Source: Patiria pectinifera (taxonomy: Eukaryota > Echinodermata > Asteroidea > Valvatida > Asterinidae). Taken from it: DNA of 64,000 bases. Below, in pieces: positions 31,650 to 42,435 of this stretch (positions are counted from its first letter, which is position 1; every line of letters begins with the position of its first letter). Below the pieces are notes generated by a model. It was not told where the DNA came from. It ran no database searches and saw nothing but the letters and a program-made list of their open reading frames with translations. The position numbers and the translations under genes were made by a program. The stretch spans positions 11,308,699 through 11,372,698 of the forward strand of contig CM057133.1 of assembly GCA_029964075.1 (NCBI GenBank), read 5' to 3'.

Positions 31650-32060
31650 AGACAAATTAAACGCCCCGGCTCCGTATCATGACATCACCGCTACACGGAT
31701 GAATTCAAAGGGGAGACCGGCCAAATAAAATGCAAATGACACTCAATTAAAAACCAATTAAGTTCGGGACAATTGGGCCCTACCGCAATCAAAAAAAAAA
31801 ATGGAGGGAGAAAATTAAGTACGGTCTCTCGGGGCAGGAGCGATTAATACCCCTTTTATCGAAGTCATAAATAATAATGCCTTATTTGTAAGAGCGCTTC
31901 CGCGGGCGGCAGGGGCGCACGGAGGGTTTTGCACGGCGATAAACGGCCTGAATGCAAGTCGTTACACCGACGATTTATACTATAGCCGATGGATTTCAGA
32001 GAAAGGATTTGCGTCAAAAGTCGAAATCAATTCTCTATAATTGCCGGCCAGAACTTTCAA
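31650..32060. promoter_or_regulatory. Candidate cis-regulatory block
   Basis: ATGCAAAT (an octamer-type POU site) near 31730 is followed within 40 bp by CTCAATTAAA and CCAATTAAG. The block then becomes CpG-rich and is free of recognised repeats. Motif-based inference. Confidence 0.27.
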
Positions 32061-32924
32061 TCAAAGTGGTGCTGGCACACATTTATAATACATGATCATG
32101 TTTTTGCACACTTGAAACTATCTATAGAACTATGCTTCAATCTGTCATGTTCATAGCTTTAACATACATTTTCCAAACATTGTTATCTCTATCTCGTTCT
32201 ATGTGAACTCTCAATGTTGAAGTACAGAAATTATACACAAAATGATGGCATCTCTAAAGGAAATATACATCAGGACAAGTCATGTGATACACTAAGATCT
32301 AAGGAGTGGTATACATGTATTAGTTGTCGAGGTGATCTAGGGGAACATTTCCTTAGTGCCCTGCAGCGTGGATTCAATGCATCTCGCGTGAGAATGTTAT
32401 AGCTTTGCTGTAAGTCAATTGCTGCTCATGTTACCTATAGTTATTATGTTGTCATGCAAGGTATATATATAGGTAGGATGTGTGATACTTCTATTACTCA
32501 TCTTCAGTAGTCGTACTGATGACATATCATCTCCCCAATCTGCTTTTAAATGAAAGATCAAGCACTTCTTTGTCCAGCAAAAACAAGGTCCAGAGAACAA
32601 CTTTAGAAGCGTTTTGGTAAACTTGAGGTGTGTTTTCGCCCACACGTGGTTCAGCCATTACTCATCTCGCCTGTTGAATTTACCGTGCGGTTCGCATTAC
32701 GGCCGCGACAAAATGCAGGCAAATTGAGCGCATAAAATATCGGCCCATTTACGCCCGTGGAATTAACGACGGGCCGTAAACTGTGCCGACAGTTATTGAA
32801 AATGGATTTTAGCAGATATGGGATAAAAAACCGCCGTAGGCCTAGTGTGATAGGATATTCAAGCTTTTGTCTCATCGGCGGTGGTGTTTTTTATTTATTA
32901 AAAGTTCAGTGCCGCGCAGGTGCT

Positions 32925-33005
32925 GTATGGTTTATGGTTTTTAATTTGGTCCATTATGAAAAGTCCGGTGGTATAATGGTTTATGGTTTTTGAAATGGTT
33001 CATTT
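32925..33005. repeat. Imperfect tandem duplication
   Basis: TATGGTTTATGGTTTTTAAT with a following TGGTCCAT is repeated about 49 bp later as AATGGTTTATGGTTTTTGAA with TGGTTCAT. Confidence 0.6.
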
Positions 33006-33329
33006 AACAGAAGCAGCACAATATTCATCAGGAGATGTGGAATTACGCACCAAGTTAATAACCGAACACATTAAGTATTATGCTTTCGGGCTTAATATAC
33101 GTTTCTCAGTTGGGAAGAACGGTTAGGCCTAAGTGAATCAACCAGAGGGGGGAATGAGGTATCCTCGAATCCAAAGATTATTGTTATAGTTGAGTGCCGT
33201 TCACAATACATGTGTACTTTGCCTAAGATCAACAACAGTAAATTTGAGCGTTTATTTCTGTCTCTCTGGTTAAACTTTCGCAAACTTGAAAACTTCGTCT
33301 AAAAATCACGCCCTCCGCATGCCACGTAC

Positions 33330-33590
33330 TATAATACAACAACGAATACCAGATAACAGGACATTTCACGGCAACTTTTGGTGCTGAAATAACTGTAACA
33401 TTGAAGTTACTGCCTGAAAGACATCACACGTTTACTCATGAATATGGAAATTGGCATTAGTCCAAAAACTAAAAAGGCACCAAAATACACTTGCAAATGG
33501 CAAAACGATAATTGAAAGCGATGTTAAATGTAACACAAAGGTGCAGTTCCATGTATTGCATTAAAACACATTGCGTTGGGCACTTTAATC
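33330..33590. mobile_element. Partial copy 3 of the TTAA-flanked repeat family
   Basis: CAACTTTTGGTGCTGAAATA, then TGACATCACAC-like and CTCATGAATATGGAAATTGG segments, then ACAAAGGTGCA and a degenerate terminal TTGGGCACTTTAA, match copy 1 in order. Same orientation as the other two. Confidence 0.6.
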
Positions 33591-34579
33591 ACCTATGTTT
33601 ATTAATTGAGTTGTCTATAATTGTTATTTTACCGAAATAATCCCTCCTATAAGCAGTGTAAAAGGATTATTTGAGTAACTCATTTCCAGTTATTCAAGTT
33701 GTATACATGTCGACAGAACCAATTTAATTTGAAAATATAATACTATCTCGACTTACAACAATAATCCGCGTTTGACTGGGTGATCCAGTAAATCTTTTTT
33801 TAAATAAATAATTACAGGATAAACTCTTTGCAATAAAATTTTACTGATGCACCAGAGTGCAAACCCTGAGTTCAAACTGTTTTCCTTCCATCGCAAAAGC
33901 AGGAGGACAAAAAAACGCACGGTCACATTTTATAAGAAAGTCACGAAACATAAAAATTCCTTCGGGGATGGATACAATATAAAAAAAAAGCACACAGAAT
34001 GGAATTGTAAATTTGGAATTATCGATATCACCTATTTGTCAAACTATTACGCGTTTTATGAAGTTGTTTGTCCGCGGTGGGAATAGTGCAGCAACCCCGT
34101 GAGCCAGCTCGAGTCACGGTCACATCGCTATGGGGTTACACGGCGATAAACAACGAATGAGAGGAAAATAACCCCAACAATGTCGAAAAATAATAGATGG
34201 CGTGCCCTTCCAAAAGAATGAACGATGAAAAGCTATAGTAAAGAAAAGATTACTGAATAAGTGTTAATATCAACATTAACAAAGCGCAGATCTTGACTGT
34301 TCGTTGTTGTTGTTGTTACGCAGGGGTAATCATTATTGCAAAGGTTGAGGTACCGTCGGTTAAAATCTACAAGCAATGTGATAAATTCTTAGGGAAATTG
34401 TCATAGGCGTCCCAAAGTGGGAAAGAGAGAAAAACAAGGCTTGGATGGGAAGTAAGGACCATTGAGTAGGCCTACCGGAGCTGATTGGGCTCGGAACAAA
34501 CACGATCAAGACGATAAACAGCCAATTACCAGCCGATAACAAACAACTTTTCCTGCAACCCTACTCCCCTGTTTGCCAG

Positions 34580-34660
34580 CCTCGCTCCTGATTGGCTCAG
34601 CGGCGCGCCAATTACGTCTGCGCGCGCTGGTGTTTTTGGCGGGAAGGCGACCCATGCTGC
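34580..34660. promoter_or_regulatory. Promoter-like CpG patch with CCAAT and E2F-type sites
   Basis: An inverted CCAAT box (GATTGGCT, near 34590), GGCGCGCC, a direct CCAAT (GCCAATTACG) and TTTGGCGGGAA (34635-34645, a good E2F consensus) occur within 80 bp. No transcript or downstream gene is recognised on either strand. Confidence 0.25.
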
Positions 34661-35266
34661 GAGGGTGATTACGGTTGATATTGTAGCCACTTATCGCTCG
34701 CCGGGACTAAATCCTCCGTCAATTTGGAGCCAATTCCAAGCCAGTATATTTTTGACAAACATCGCTGACTCCGCTGTTCAGGGAATCAAGGGTGACTGCA
34801 AATCACGTAGGATGTTTTTCATGTTTTTCACATTCGAGTAATTTATAAAATATGCCTTCGGATTTGTGTGACCGGTCGTACTGCAAGAGTATTTTCAAAG
34901 TTTCCCGTTCCTAGGTCTATACTTTGCATGCACACCTTACTCTAAGTAAAACTTTAAAAAAATATCTCTGACACTTTAGAAATGAAAAATAAACTAAGAT
35001 ACCTAATATTAGTGAGTGGTTTTTTTTAATATGACGATAACAATAGGACTTGCTATTTGGTTTTGATAAAATGATTTCAGTCTATATTCAGAGTTTCCAT
35101 ACACGAACCAAAATAGCGCCTCCGTTTGTGTTCAACATGCCTCAATTGTGCGACTATCGGTACAGGAGAAATAAGATACCAGCAATAACGGTTTGCAGAG
35201 TTTTTTGTAGGATGAAATTTTAAAAATGTCGGTGTTTTCACACTGATTTATCCAGATCTGCACTTA

Positions 35267-35431
35267 AAAGACTGCCAGCAAAACTTATCCCAATCGCATA
35301 ACATGAACGGAAGAGCGCCCCCGTGCGATGCGTGGACTGTTTTGGGCAACCTCGTCGGAAAGACTGTCACAAAACCTTATCCCAATCGCATACAGAAGAG
35401 CGCCCTCGTGCGATGCTTGTACTGCTCTGTG
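35267..35431. repeat. Diverged tandem duplication, period about 92 bp
   Basis: Unit 1 (35267-35343) and unit 2 (35359-35431) share, in order, AAAGACTG, CAAAAC(C)TTATCCCAATCG, GAAGAGCGCCC and GTGCGATGC. They differ by small indels and substitutions. Confidence 0.7.
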
Positions 35432-36209
35432 ACATGATCCGCGTCCGTCGGCAAATTCTACTTGCAGACCCTTCTAACTGACACCTAAAAAAACTGTCCT
35501 TGCTGTTAATACATAAATAAAACATTTCACGATTTGTTAATAACTGTTGTATGCCAGTAAAGCGACCCAAAGATTGCCAATGGGGCCTGGGGATCTAATC
35601 ACAGTTGCCTTCATATTTAACCCACGACTCAAAATAAAGTTCACTTTAGAAAATGAATGGAAAATCTCAACCAGGTTTGATGTCTGAGCAGTGAGCTAAC
35701 AGTGCGAGTAATTGGTAAGAAGTTAACTCCAAATTAAAAACAAATTTTAACATTTAGGGCCGGGAGTGAATACATGTCTGAAAAATGACCGCCTAATTCC
35801 ATTTTGGGCTCTTACTTTAATACCTATAGTACTTGGACGAGAATGATGTTGCTGTTTTATGTTTAATTTCAAGCCGGTCACAAACAGTCGTTTTTAATGA
35901 CATTATGATGACACCTATCTTTAATAAGATTTTGATGCATCCTCGTTCCCAGGGGTTACTTTATTTCCAACCTCGTTTCCACTGGTAACCACTGGGTGGG
36001 AAAGTTGCTTCCTGTATCCTGATTCGATACAGCAGTGACAAGTAATGGATTTATATCGTGTACATGGTGTTTTATTAACGTGTACTACGTATTTTAACGT
36101 TCAATGTGAAGTTCACTAAGTTGGTACTTCTAAAAACAACCCCTTTTTCCATTTTGCTTATAAAAATATGTAGTACGGTGACGCTAAGGCCAATCCATAC
36201 AGTATACGC

Positions 36210-36531
36210 AAACAGCGCCCTCTATATTGACCAGATTCCGGGTCATATATATCGACCCTCGGAGGCCGAGTTCGGACGGTCTATTCTTGACACGGGTATA
36301 TTGTTCTCGGGCTCGAATGGCGGGAACACGACCCACGAACACTGCACTCGGAACAGCATCACATGCACCACCTATCAGTCGGGATTTTGCATGCACGAAC
36401 ACTATACCCGCGTCAAAAGCAGACCGCCCTATAACTCGGCAACAGAGTGTAAGATGAGGTCCTATTTTGTTGTCGGGTCGAAGCTTTCGATTGTGCCTCA
36501 AAGGTAGTTAGTAAACAGCGCCCTCTACATT
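36210..36531. mobile_element. Fold-back element bounded by 19-bp direct repeats
   Basis: AAACAGCGCCCTCTAYATT occurs at 36210-36228 and 36513-36531 with one difference. Between them lie imperfect inverted arms: 36266-36300 (CCGAGTTCGGACGGTCTATT, then CTTGACACGGGTATA) pairs with 36403-36439 (TATACCCGCGTCAAAAGCAG, then ACCGCCCTATAACTCGG). Open frames cross it on both strands, as expected from a hairpin with few stops, and match no family I recognise. Confidence 0.55.
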
Positions 36532-36566
36532 TTAAGAATAAAGCTGCAGCGCGTGCCTTGAGAACT

Positions 36567-36994
36567 GGGCTGCGTTCCGCTCACGCGAACGTTGCCAACG
36601 TTTGCCAACATTTGTATTGTTCGCGGAGCGGAACGCGATGTGCGCCAATAATGTTGGCAAACGTTAGCGAAAACGGCGAACGACGTCAAGGGGCCGTTCG
36701 CTGTTGGCTGGTGACGTATATTTAAAGATGGCGGACAGGTAAGCAGACGACAGTTTTGTTTTGGGTCATGTCAGTGGGACAAAAATGATGAAGTTTAGTA
36801 TTTACTGCAAGCAAAGGCAACTTTTGAACAAGATTTCCAATACATGTATTCCTGAGGACGAATCAGAGGGTTCTGACATAAATTCTTGTAAGAGGCGCCG
36901 CCATTTTGACAACGGAATTTATGTGATTTCACTCACAATCCGTTCCACTTCGACTGGCGCCAACGAAAATCGTTACGTGAGCGGAACGCAGCCC
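36567..36994. mobile_element. 428-bp element with perfect 19-bp terminal inverted repeats and a nested hairpin
   Basis: GGGCTGCGTTCCGCTCACG at the left end is exactly complementary to 36976-36994. A second inverted pair lies inside the left third: AACGTTTGCCAACATT near 36597 against AATGTTGGCAAACGTT near 36650, and GCGTTCCGCT against AGCGGAACGC near 36633. No convincing target duplication or transposase. Confidence 0.75.
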
Positions 36995-37525
36995 TGTTTT
37001 TGGAAGTAGGGTTAGATAGAGGGCGCCATTGAGCTAGTTGCAATGAGGTTAGCGCGCGCACACATAGGCCTACAGAACATCTCAAAGATATTTTTTTTTA
37101 TTTCCTTCCTGGTTTTCATGGAAGGTCTTCTATGATTTCCAACATCTTTTTTGAGGTACAATGTATTACAATTCTTAAATATTGGCACAATGGTTATCGA
37201 CTGAATATTTATTATTTCATAATAAGTAGGTGTATTTGTTTACATAAAAAAAAACTTTCATTATGTGCATGCAACATTATATGTGATCTTCTAAGATGAC
37301 GCCCCGCCAAAAAAAAATATTAAAAAAAATATGCAAGTCATCTGTTAAATAGACATAATATAGGCACAGCTTTACTGCCATGTGAGGAGAGAGACTTAAG
37401 ACAAACATAAATCTGGACATGTTATTAGAAAAGGGCGCCCTCATTCTTATGTTTAACTCACAATTTCACAAGAGGGCGTACCACGTGTTTTCTTTCGCTC
37501 GAACCCACTGTCCCATCTATGGATT

Positions 37526-37975
37526 CAGACCGGTAAATAAACTGCCATAGACCCCAATGATAAATGCCCCCTCTTCAGAAATTCGGGGAAAATACTCAAC
37601 TCTCCCATGTGTTCGAGACACAAATCGAATTAAAGCTTATTACATCATCTTTCTTTTTCTTTCAATCTTGTTTTGGTAATCCAATGACTTTTGGGAGAAA
37701 TTTCCATCCGAAGATGATCACCCCTTAAAATAGTTCTGAAGCCCATCGCCATTTTGAAAAACGGTGCCTGCACTCCATTGCAAAAATAGAGCGCTTTCAA
37801 TTTCATCCAAATTTCACAGAAAGACAAGCTCACGGTCCTGTGCATGGCTTCCACCCTTATTTTTTACAAACTCTCAAGTTCATGGCCCACAATGTCCTCA
37901 AATACCGAAGAACTTGAGGGCATGCAAATCGTGATTTGGCCAGCGTAGGCAATTTTGGACCGATTTACTGGTCTG
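37526..37975. mobile_element. Non-autonomous element, family copy A (full length, about 450 bp)
   Basis: It begins CAGACCGGTAAATA and ends TTTACTGGTCTG, giving short inverted termini. The whole length aligns by eye with the reverse complement of 63001-63470. Shared landmarks are CTGCCATAGAC, ACATCATCTTT-like, TGACTTTTGGGAGAAA, TTCCATCC, GATGATCA, CCATTTTGAAAAA and CATGCAAATCGTGATTTGG. Non-coding. The family has CAG/CTG ends; superfamily not established. Confidence 0.75.
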
Positions 37976-37986
37976 CATAAAGATAG

Positions 37987-38225
37987 CAGACTAGTAAATA
38001 GACAGCCATAGACTTCAGAGCTAATTACGCGCATTTAGTTTTTTCAAATACTCGCCACTCTCCGAGGTGTTTGAAACACACATCAAATTAAAGCTTATTT
38101 CATCATCTTTCATTTTCTGTTCAATTTTGGGGGGTTATCTAATGACTTTTGGGAGAAAATTCCATCCAAATAGGATCACCCCTGAAAGTAGTCCTGAAAA
38201 TTATCGCCAATTTCATTTCAGCTAC
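37987..38225. mobile_element. Truncated copy B of the same element family
   Basis: It starts CAGACTAGTAAATAGACAGC only 11 bp after copy A ends and follows the same order as A (CATAGAC, AATTACGCGCA, CATCATCTTT, TGACTTTTGGGAGAAAA, TTCCATCCAAA, GATCACCCCT) before similarity is lost near 38225. Confidence 0.7.
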
Positions 38226-39235
38226 ATAAATGAATTGCAATGAACGCAAATGATAAAAACAACAAAATCACTTTCAAAAATCAAGAAACCATGACCGACG
38301 TCCCGTACTGAATGCACATTAAAAAGTTTATTTCAAGAGATTTTTGATGTCGCAATTGTTCACAAGATGTTCATTTCTTCAACCTTTTTTTTTTGTAGGA
38401 TTGGAATAACACTGAATTAAGTTTTATTTTACTTAGTTTCATAAGTCCAAATTGCGGAGCTGCCTTAGGCGCGATCCGCGGATTATCGGATTTATCGGTT
38501 TTTGGTTGTCAGTTTTCTAACTTTTTTTAAAATATTATTATCCTTTACACAATATTTTAAGTCGAAGACAATTATGTAACCTAAATAAATAGCCAGGCAA
38601 GTTATTGAACAAAATGCCTGCTATTTTAATTTTAATTTCTGTGCTACAATATGTAGTGCACGATTGAGCATTGTTATGAAGACTGCGCAATACAAATTTT
38701 AATTTATTATTATTTAGTACATTTCTGTCCTTCGTGTTAAAGACATTTCTATAAAATTTAATAGTGACTGCATCTTTGTTTTCCCTCCTTAAAGCTTGAA
38801 ATTCGAGGTAAAACAGTGCGTCATATGGAGGGTCATTTACCCGAAGGTAGTACGAAACCTGGGTCCGTTAAGGTCTGTTTTGCAATTTTAACCCAACATT
38901 CACTTGTCTATAAGTATTTTGTTAGCAACATTTAGAAAAAAATGAACCACTACAAAAACAAATTTGTCACCAGTTCAGAAAGCAAGTGTCATGAAGGATG
39001 TTTTCAACATCTTTGAAAATAAATCGGTGTAGGTCTATGTGCAGGGCATCCGACGATAATAAGACATAACGAAAATACGCAACACATCACTAATGCTTGG
39101 AAACATGGCACGTGATCATGGCTCCAGTCAACCAATCAAAATAAGTGTAGTTGAGGCGCTAGTTATGAAACGGCAGATTTGTCGCATCTGTAGGTCTGAT
39201 GAGTGATGATTCGACAATAGCCAAACTCACTAATG

Positions 39236-39476
39236 TTGATTTGATTTGATTTGATTTGATTTGATTTGATTTGATTTGATTTGATTTGATTTGATTTGAT
39301 TTGATTTGATTTGATTTGATTTGATTTGATTTGATTTGATTTGATTTGATTTGATTTGATTTGATTTGATTTGATTTGATTTGATTTGATTTGATTTGAT
39401 TTGATTTGATTTGATTTGATTTGATTTGATTTGATTTGATTTGATTTGACTTGATTTGATTTGACTTGATTTGATT
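39236..39476. repeat. (TTGAT)n pentanucleotide array, about 48 units
   Basis: A near-pure tandem array of TTGAT; two units near the right end read TTGAC. Because 5 is not a multiple of 3 and the minus-strand unit lacks stops in two frames, long artificial frames (KSNQI repeats) appear on the minus strand; these are not genes. Confidence 0.97.
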
Positions 39477-40399
39477 TATTTCCATTCATCACAATTATAC
39501 TAATGAGCATAGTTTAATTCACGGGATTTACAAAACAAACGTGATGACTGGCGGAGGCTGGCGGTAAACCAAAGCTTGTACTTGGCCAAGTCTCCGTAAG
39601 TAAACAACTTCTAGTTGAAATTTTAAGCGAAATGAAAATGATCAGACTTAAATAAATAGCTGTAAGACTTAAATGACTATGAAGTAGCTACAAAAATAAT
39701 GTGTAGATGTAATATTACAAACAAGTGAAACATTAAAATTGTTTTATTTGCAATTATTCAGGAAGTATTTCTTGAGATATTTTTTCCAAACAAAATTGAC
39801 CTAAGAGTGGGGAGTGCATGGAAAGAGACTATTCAAAAAAAATATTGGTCCTTGATGTTTCTGTTGCCTTTTGAATCAGTTAATCTCCAACATGGATGTT
39901 ATTCTGATGTGGGTAGAAACCACCGTTCTGGGCTTGATATTTTTTGACTATTACCTTTCATTTTTCGCATCAAATTTGTTGTTTGTTTTTAAGACAATGA
40001 ATACATTATAAATTGATTGCCTTATTTTGGGATGTTTCAGGCTGAAAAAAAAATATTGTGGAAAGTGACGAAATTCAAAAGATGCTGGGGAAAAATACTA
40101 TTAATCGAAAATTATGCCAAAGGTTATTTTAAACAGTTGGTTTCAGATGGATTTGTTTAAGATGATTGAAAAATGGCTACACTAAAATAATTGATTATCA
40201 TCGATCATGTCGGCAAATATTGGAAGAGATTATTAATATCTGATATCCAAATAACTAAGTCCACATCGCTATTAGGCTACACAAACCTGTTTTTATCACA
40301 TCGCTTCAAAGACTGTGTTTTGTTTGCAACACTAAAACAACCCTACAAAATCCTGCTCGATTACATTGCTAAGTTGCAGGTTAAATCGTCAAACGCGGG

Positions 40400-40690
40400 G
40401 GTGATAACACGGTTAATTTAACCGGCATAAAAGGCCGGACCGTGCCATGGGTGAGTGGCCCGTCACCTACCCGCGATCAATGCACTTTCCCGTCCGGCTT
40501 GCAGCTTCGTAAAGACCGAGGGTTACTACCGGGCACGCGTCAAGCTCGCCGAGCGAGACGGGTCTAGAACCGGTGACGGCCTTGCCTGCTTGTTAAAATC
40601 CCCGGTGGTCGCCTAATGACTTCAGTCATTGCGCGTCGACGGTGTAATTACACCGTGTTAAACATTAATGAGTTTACGCGGTGTACAGGA
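40400..40690. promoter_or_regulatory. Candidate cis-regulatory block containing a palindromic TAATTA site
   Basis: A CpG-rich block in AT-rich surroundings. It holds the perfect 18-bp palindrome ACGGTGTAATTACACCGT (40639-40656), centred on the homeodomain core TAATTA, plus ACATTAATGAG just downstream. A symmetric site would suit a homeodomain dimer. Inference. Confidence 0.3.
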
Positions 40691-41710
40691 GTCACACCTT
40701 GTCGGCAAGAAAGATCCCAGCATTTCGCCTGACAAGAAATCATTCCCACGCCTGAGCAATTCTTCACGTTTAGGTATTTGAAGTATCGTAACCATGTACA
40801 AATCTAAAGGAAAAGTAAGGTAGCACTTTAAATGACTAAATAGAGTGAAACTGTGCATAAGTTTTCTTAGCTACAACTACTTCATCAGATGTAAATCTGT
40901 GCAACATTTGCAGGCTCCATAAAAAAGTCTAATTAATAACCATAATTATAGGCCTACTGACAGGTATACAGGTTTAACAAAGGACTTATTCGCATTTCCA
41001 TTCGACACTTTCATAAAGCTCCATTTTTGCAACAATGGTCATCAAGTTTTTTTGGCAAATTAATTAAAAAGAGGAAACTGCAACAGGGCCCTGAAGGACC
41101 AAACGAAGAGTAGTGATTTTTTTGTACTACGTTAGGCAATTGCATCCTTAACATTGAGGTTTGCTTGCCTTTTTCATTTAATTGACAAATCTGACAATTG
41201 AAAAAAAGACAACTAATAAGACGTTCATATAAATGTATTCACTTTTAAAACTGGAGAATCATCCGAAAAGCATGTCGCCATTCATCTGCTGTTCATGTAT
41301 TTTGTTTGTTTCCAATATTAACACCATGATCAAAAGAAGGATGACAAAAACCTTACCAGTTAAGATTCGGCTCAGTGGATATTAAACTTTTTGATAAAAT
41401 GGCGAAAGTGCATTTTCATTTTTCTCGGCGCAAAGCTTGACAGCGCATTTGTTAGGTCCTACCCATCGCAAGGAAATCAGGACAGTTCATCTTGTCTTAA
41501 AAATGACGATTTCGCATGACTTTAATCCAAGTGGGATATTGAATACTATTTTGGCAGTTTCGTTTCTGAAGTTTTGGACAAACTAAATCGTGTTGTAAAG
41601 AGGGCCAGTAAAATTCTGAACGGTAACAATGGATACACTTGTCTTCAATTATGAGAAGAGTTTTCTCTCAGTTGTCAATAGAGTCATTAGAGATCAATGA
41701 ATGCAACGTC

Positions 41711-41899
41711 TATGGGCGTCGCCAGGATTTTTTTTCTAGAGGGGGCAACCCCAAATCCCTATATTTTCCAGCGTTTTCCCGATTGATCATTTTTCCGAGG
41801 ATGGGCAGGGACATTTGCCCCCTCCCCACCCCATTAAATTAATAACAATATGACTGTTTGGTTTTTTGCTTGTCCGGGGGGGGGGGACAAACGCCTATA
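41711..41899. mobile_element. Possible short inverted-repeat element with G-rich interior
   Basis: TATGGGCGT at the left and ACGCCTATA at the right are inverted with one mismatch. Just inside lie GCCAGGATTTTTTTT and GAGGGGGCAA on the left and a long G-run on the right. The termini are short, so this is tentative. Confidence 0.35.
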
Positions 41900-42189
41900 C
41901 CTCGTGATATGACAACGTCCTTCCCAACCCTAACATTTGCGCAACTCCCTCAACCCAATTGTATTGTCGTTTTTAATAAAGTACATCATAGATAGTTTGC
42001 TATATAGGTCCTATACGTTGGTTATGTATATGATCTTGTGATTGTTTGTGATCATGTGCCTGTCTTTGATCTAGTTAGTATGGAATTTGTATTGAATTAA
42101 TATTTATATAATATGTTTGTGTTTTAATGTATTTTAAATTTGGCAGTGTACATAAGACGACACTCTCTGCATTAGAAACTCTAAAACAA

Positions 42190-42435
42190 CTTAGTCAAAA
42201 TATTGACTGGTTTTCCTAGTTATTGAAAATTGACTAGGAATTTAGTAAAACATGCAAAGTTTCATACTACGACTAGAAAAAGTAGTTGAATTTGACTCCA
42301 ATTTCAGTTATTTGCATAACTATTTTTCAATACTGACTGGAAAAATCTAGTCAGATTGACTGATATTCAGTTGCACCCAGCTGACCCTGAATGGCTAGTC
42401 AAATTTAACTGGTTCAAAGTCAAATCTGACTAATG
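42190..42435. repeat. Degenerate cluster of TGACT(A/G)G / CTAGTCA motifs
   Basis: At least nine GACT/AGTC-centred units in both orientations, for example near 42192, 42204, 42231, 42271, 42293, 42334, 42347, 42357, 42393 and 42428. They sit in AT-rich sequence with no regular period. It could be a decayed tandem or fold-back repeat. Confidence 0.5.

Larger units (their letters stand above)
22329..33329. other. Gene-free interval, 11 kb
   Basis: No coding exon recognised. Mixed-composition, CpG-richer stretches lie at about 23.35-23.85, 26.46-26.66, 27.5-28.56, 30.15-30.44, 30.66-31.05 and 31.65-32.06 kb. AT-rich sequence lies between them. A doubled CACAGTGCCTGCT motif occurs near 24945-25000, next to the palindrome TGACTAGTCA (24977-24986). 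An imperfect tandem duplication lies at 32925-33005. Confidence 0.5.
33591..39235. other. Repeat-rich gene-free interval
   Basis: It holds the duplication at 35.3 kb, fold-back elements at 36.2-37.0 kb and repeat copies at 37.5-38.2 kb. A clustered GCGCC(C)TC-type motif recurs across 35.1-37.5 kb. No coding exon recognised. Confidence 0.55.

Noticed and set aside
36106-36507. Open frames on both strands at 36.1-36.5 kb
   Set aside because: They follow the arms of a fold-back element and resemble no protein family.
39159-39510. Long minus-strand frames encoding KSNQI repeats
   Set aside because: They are the translation of the (TTGAT)n array, not protein-coding genes.
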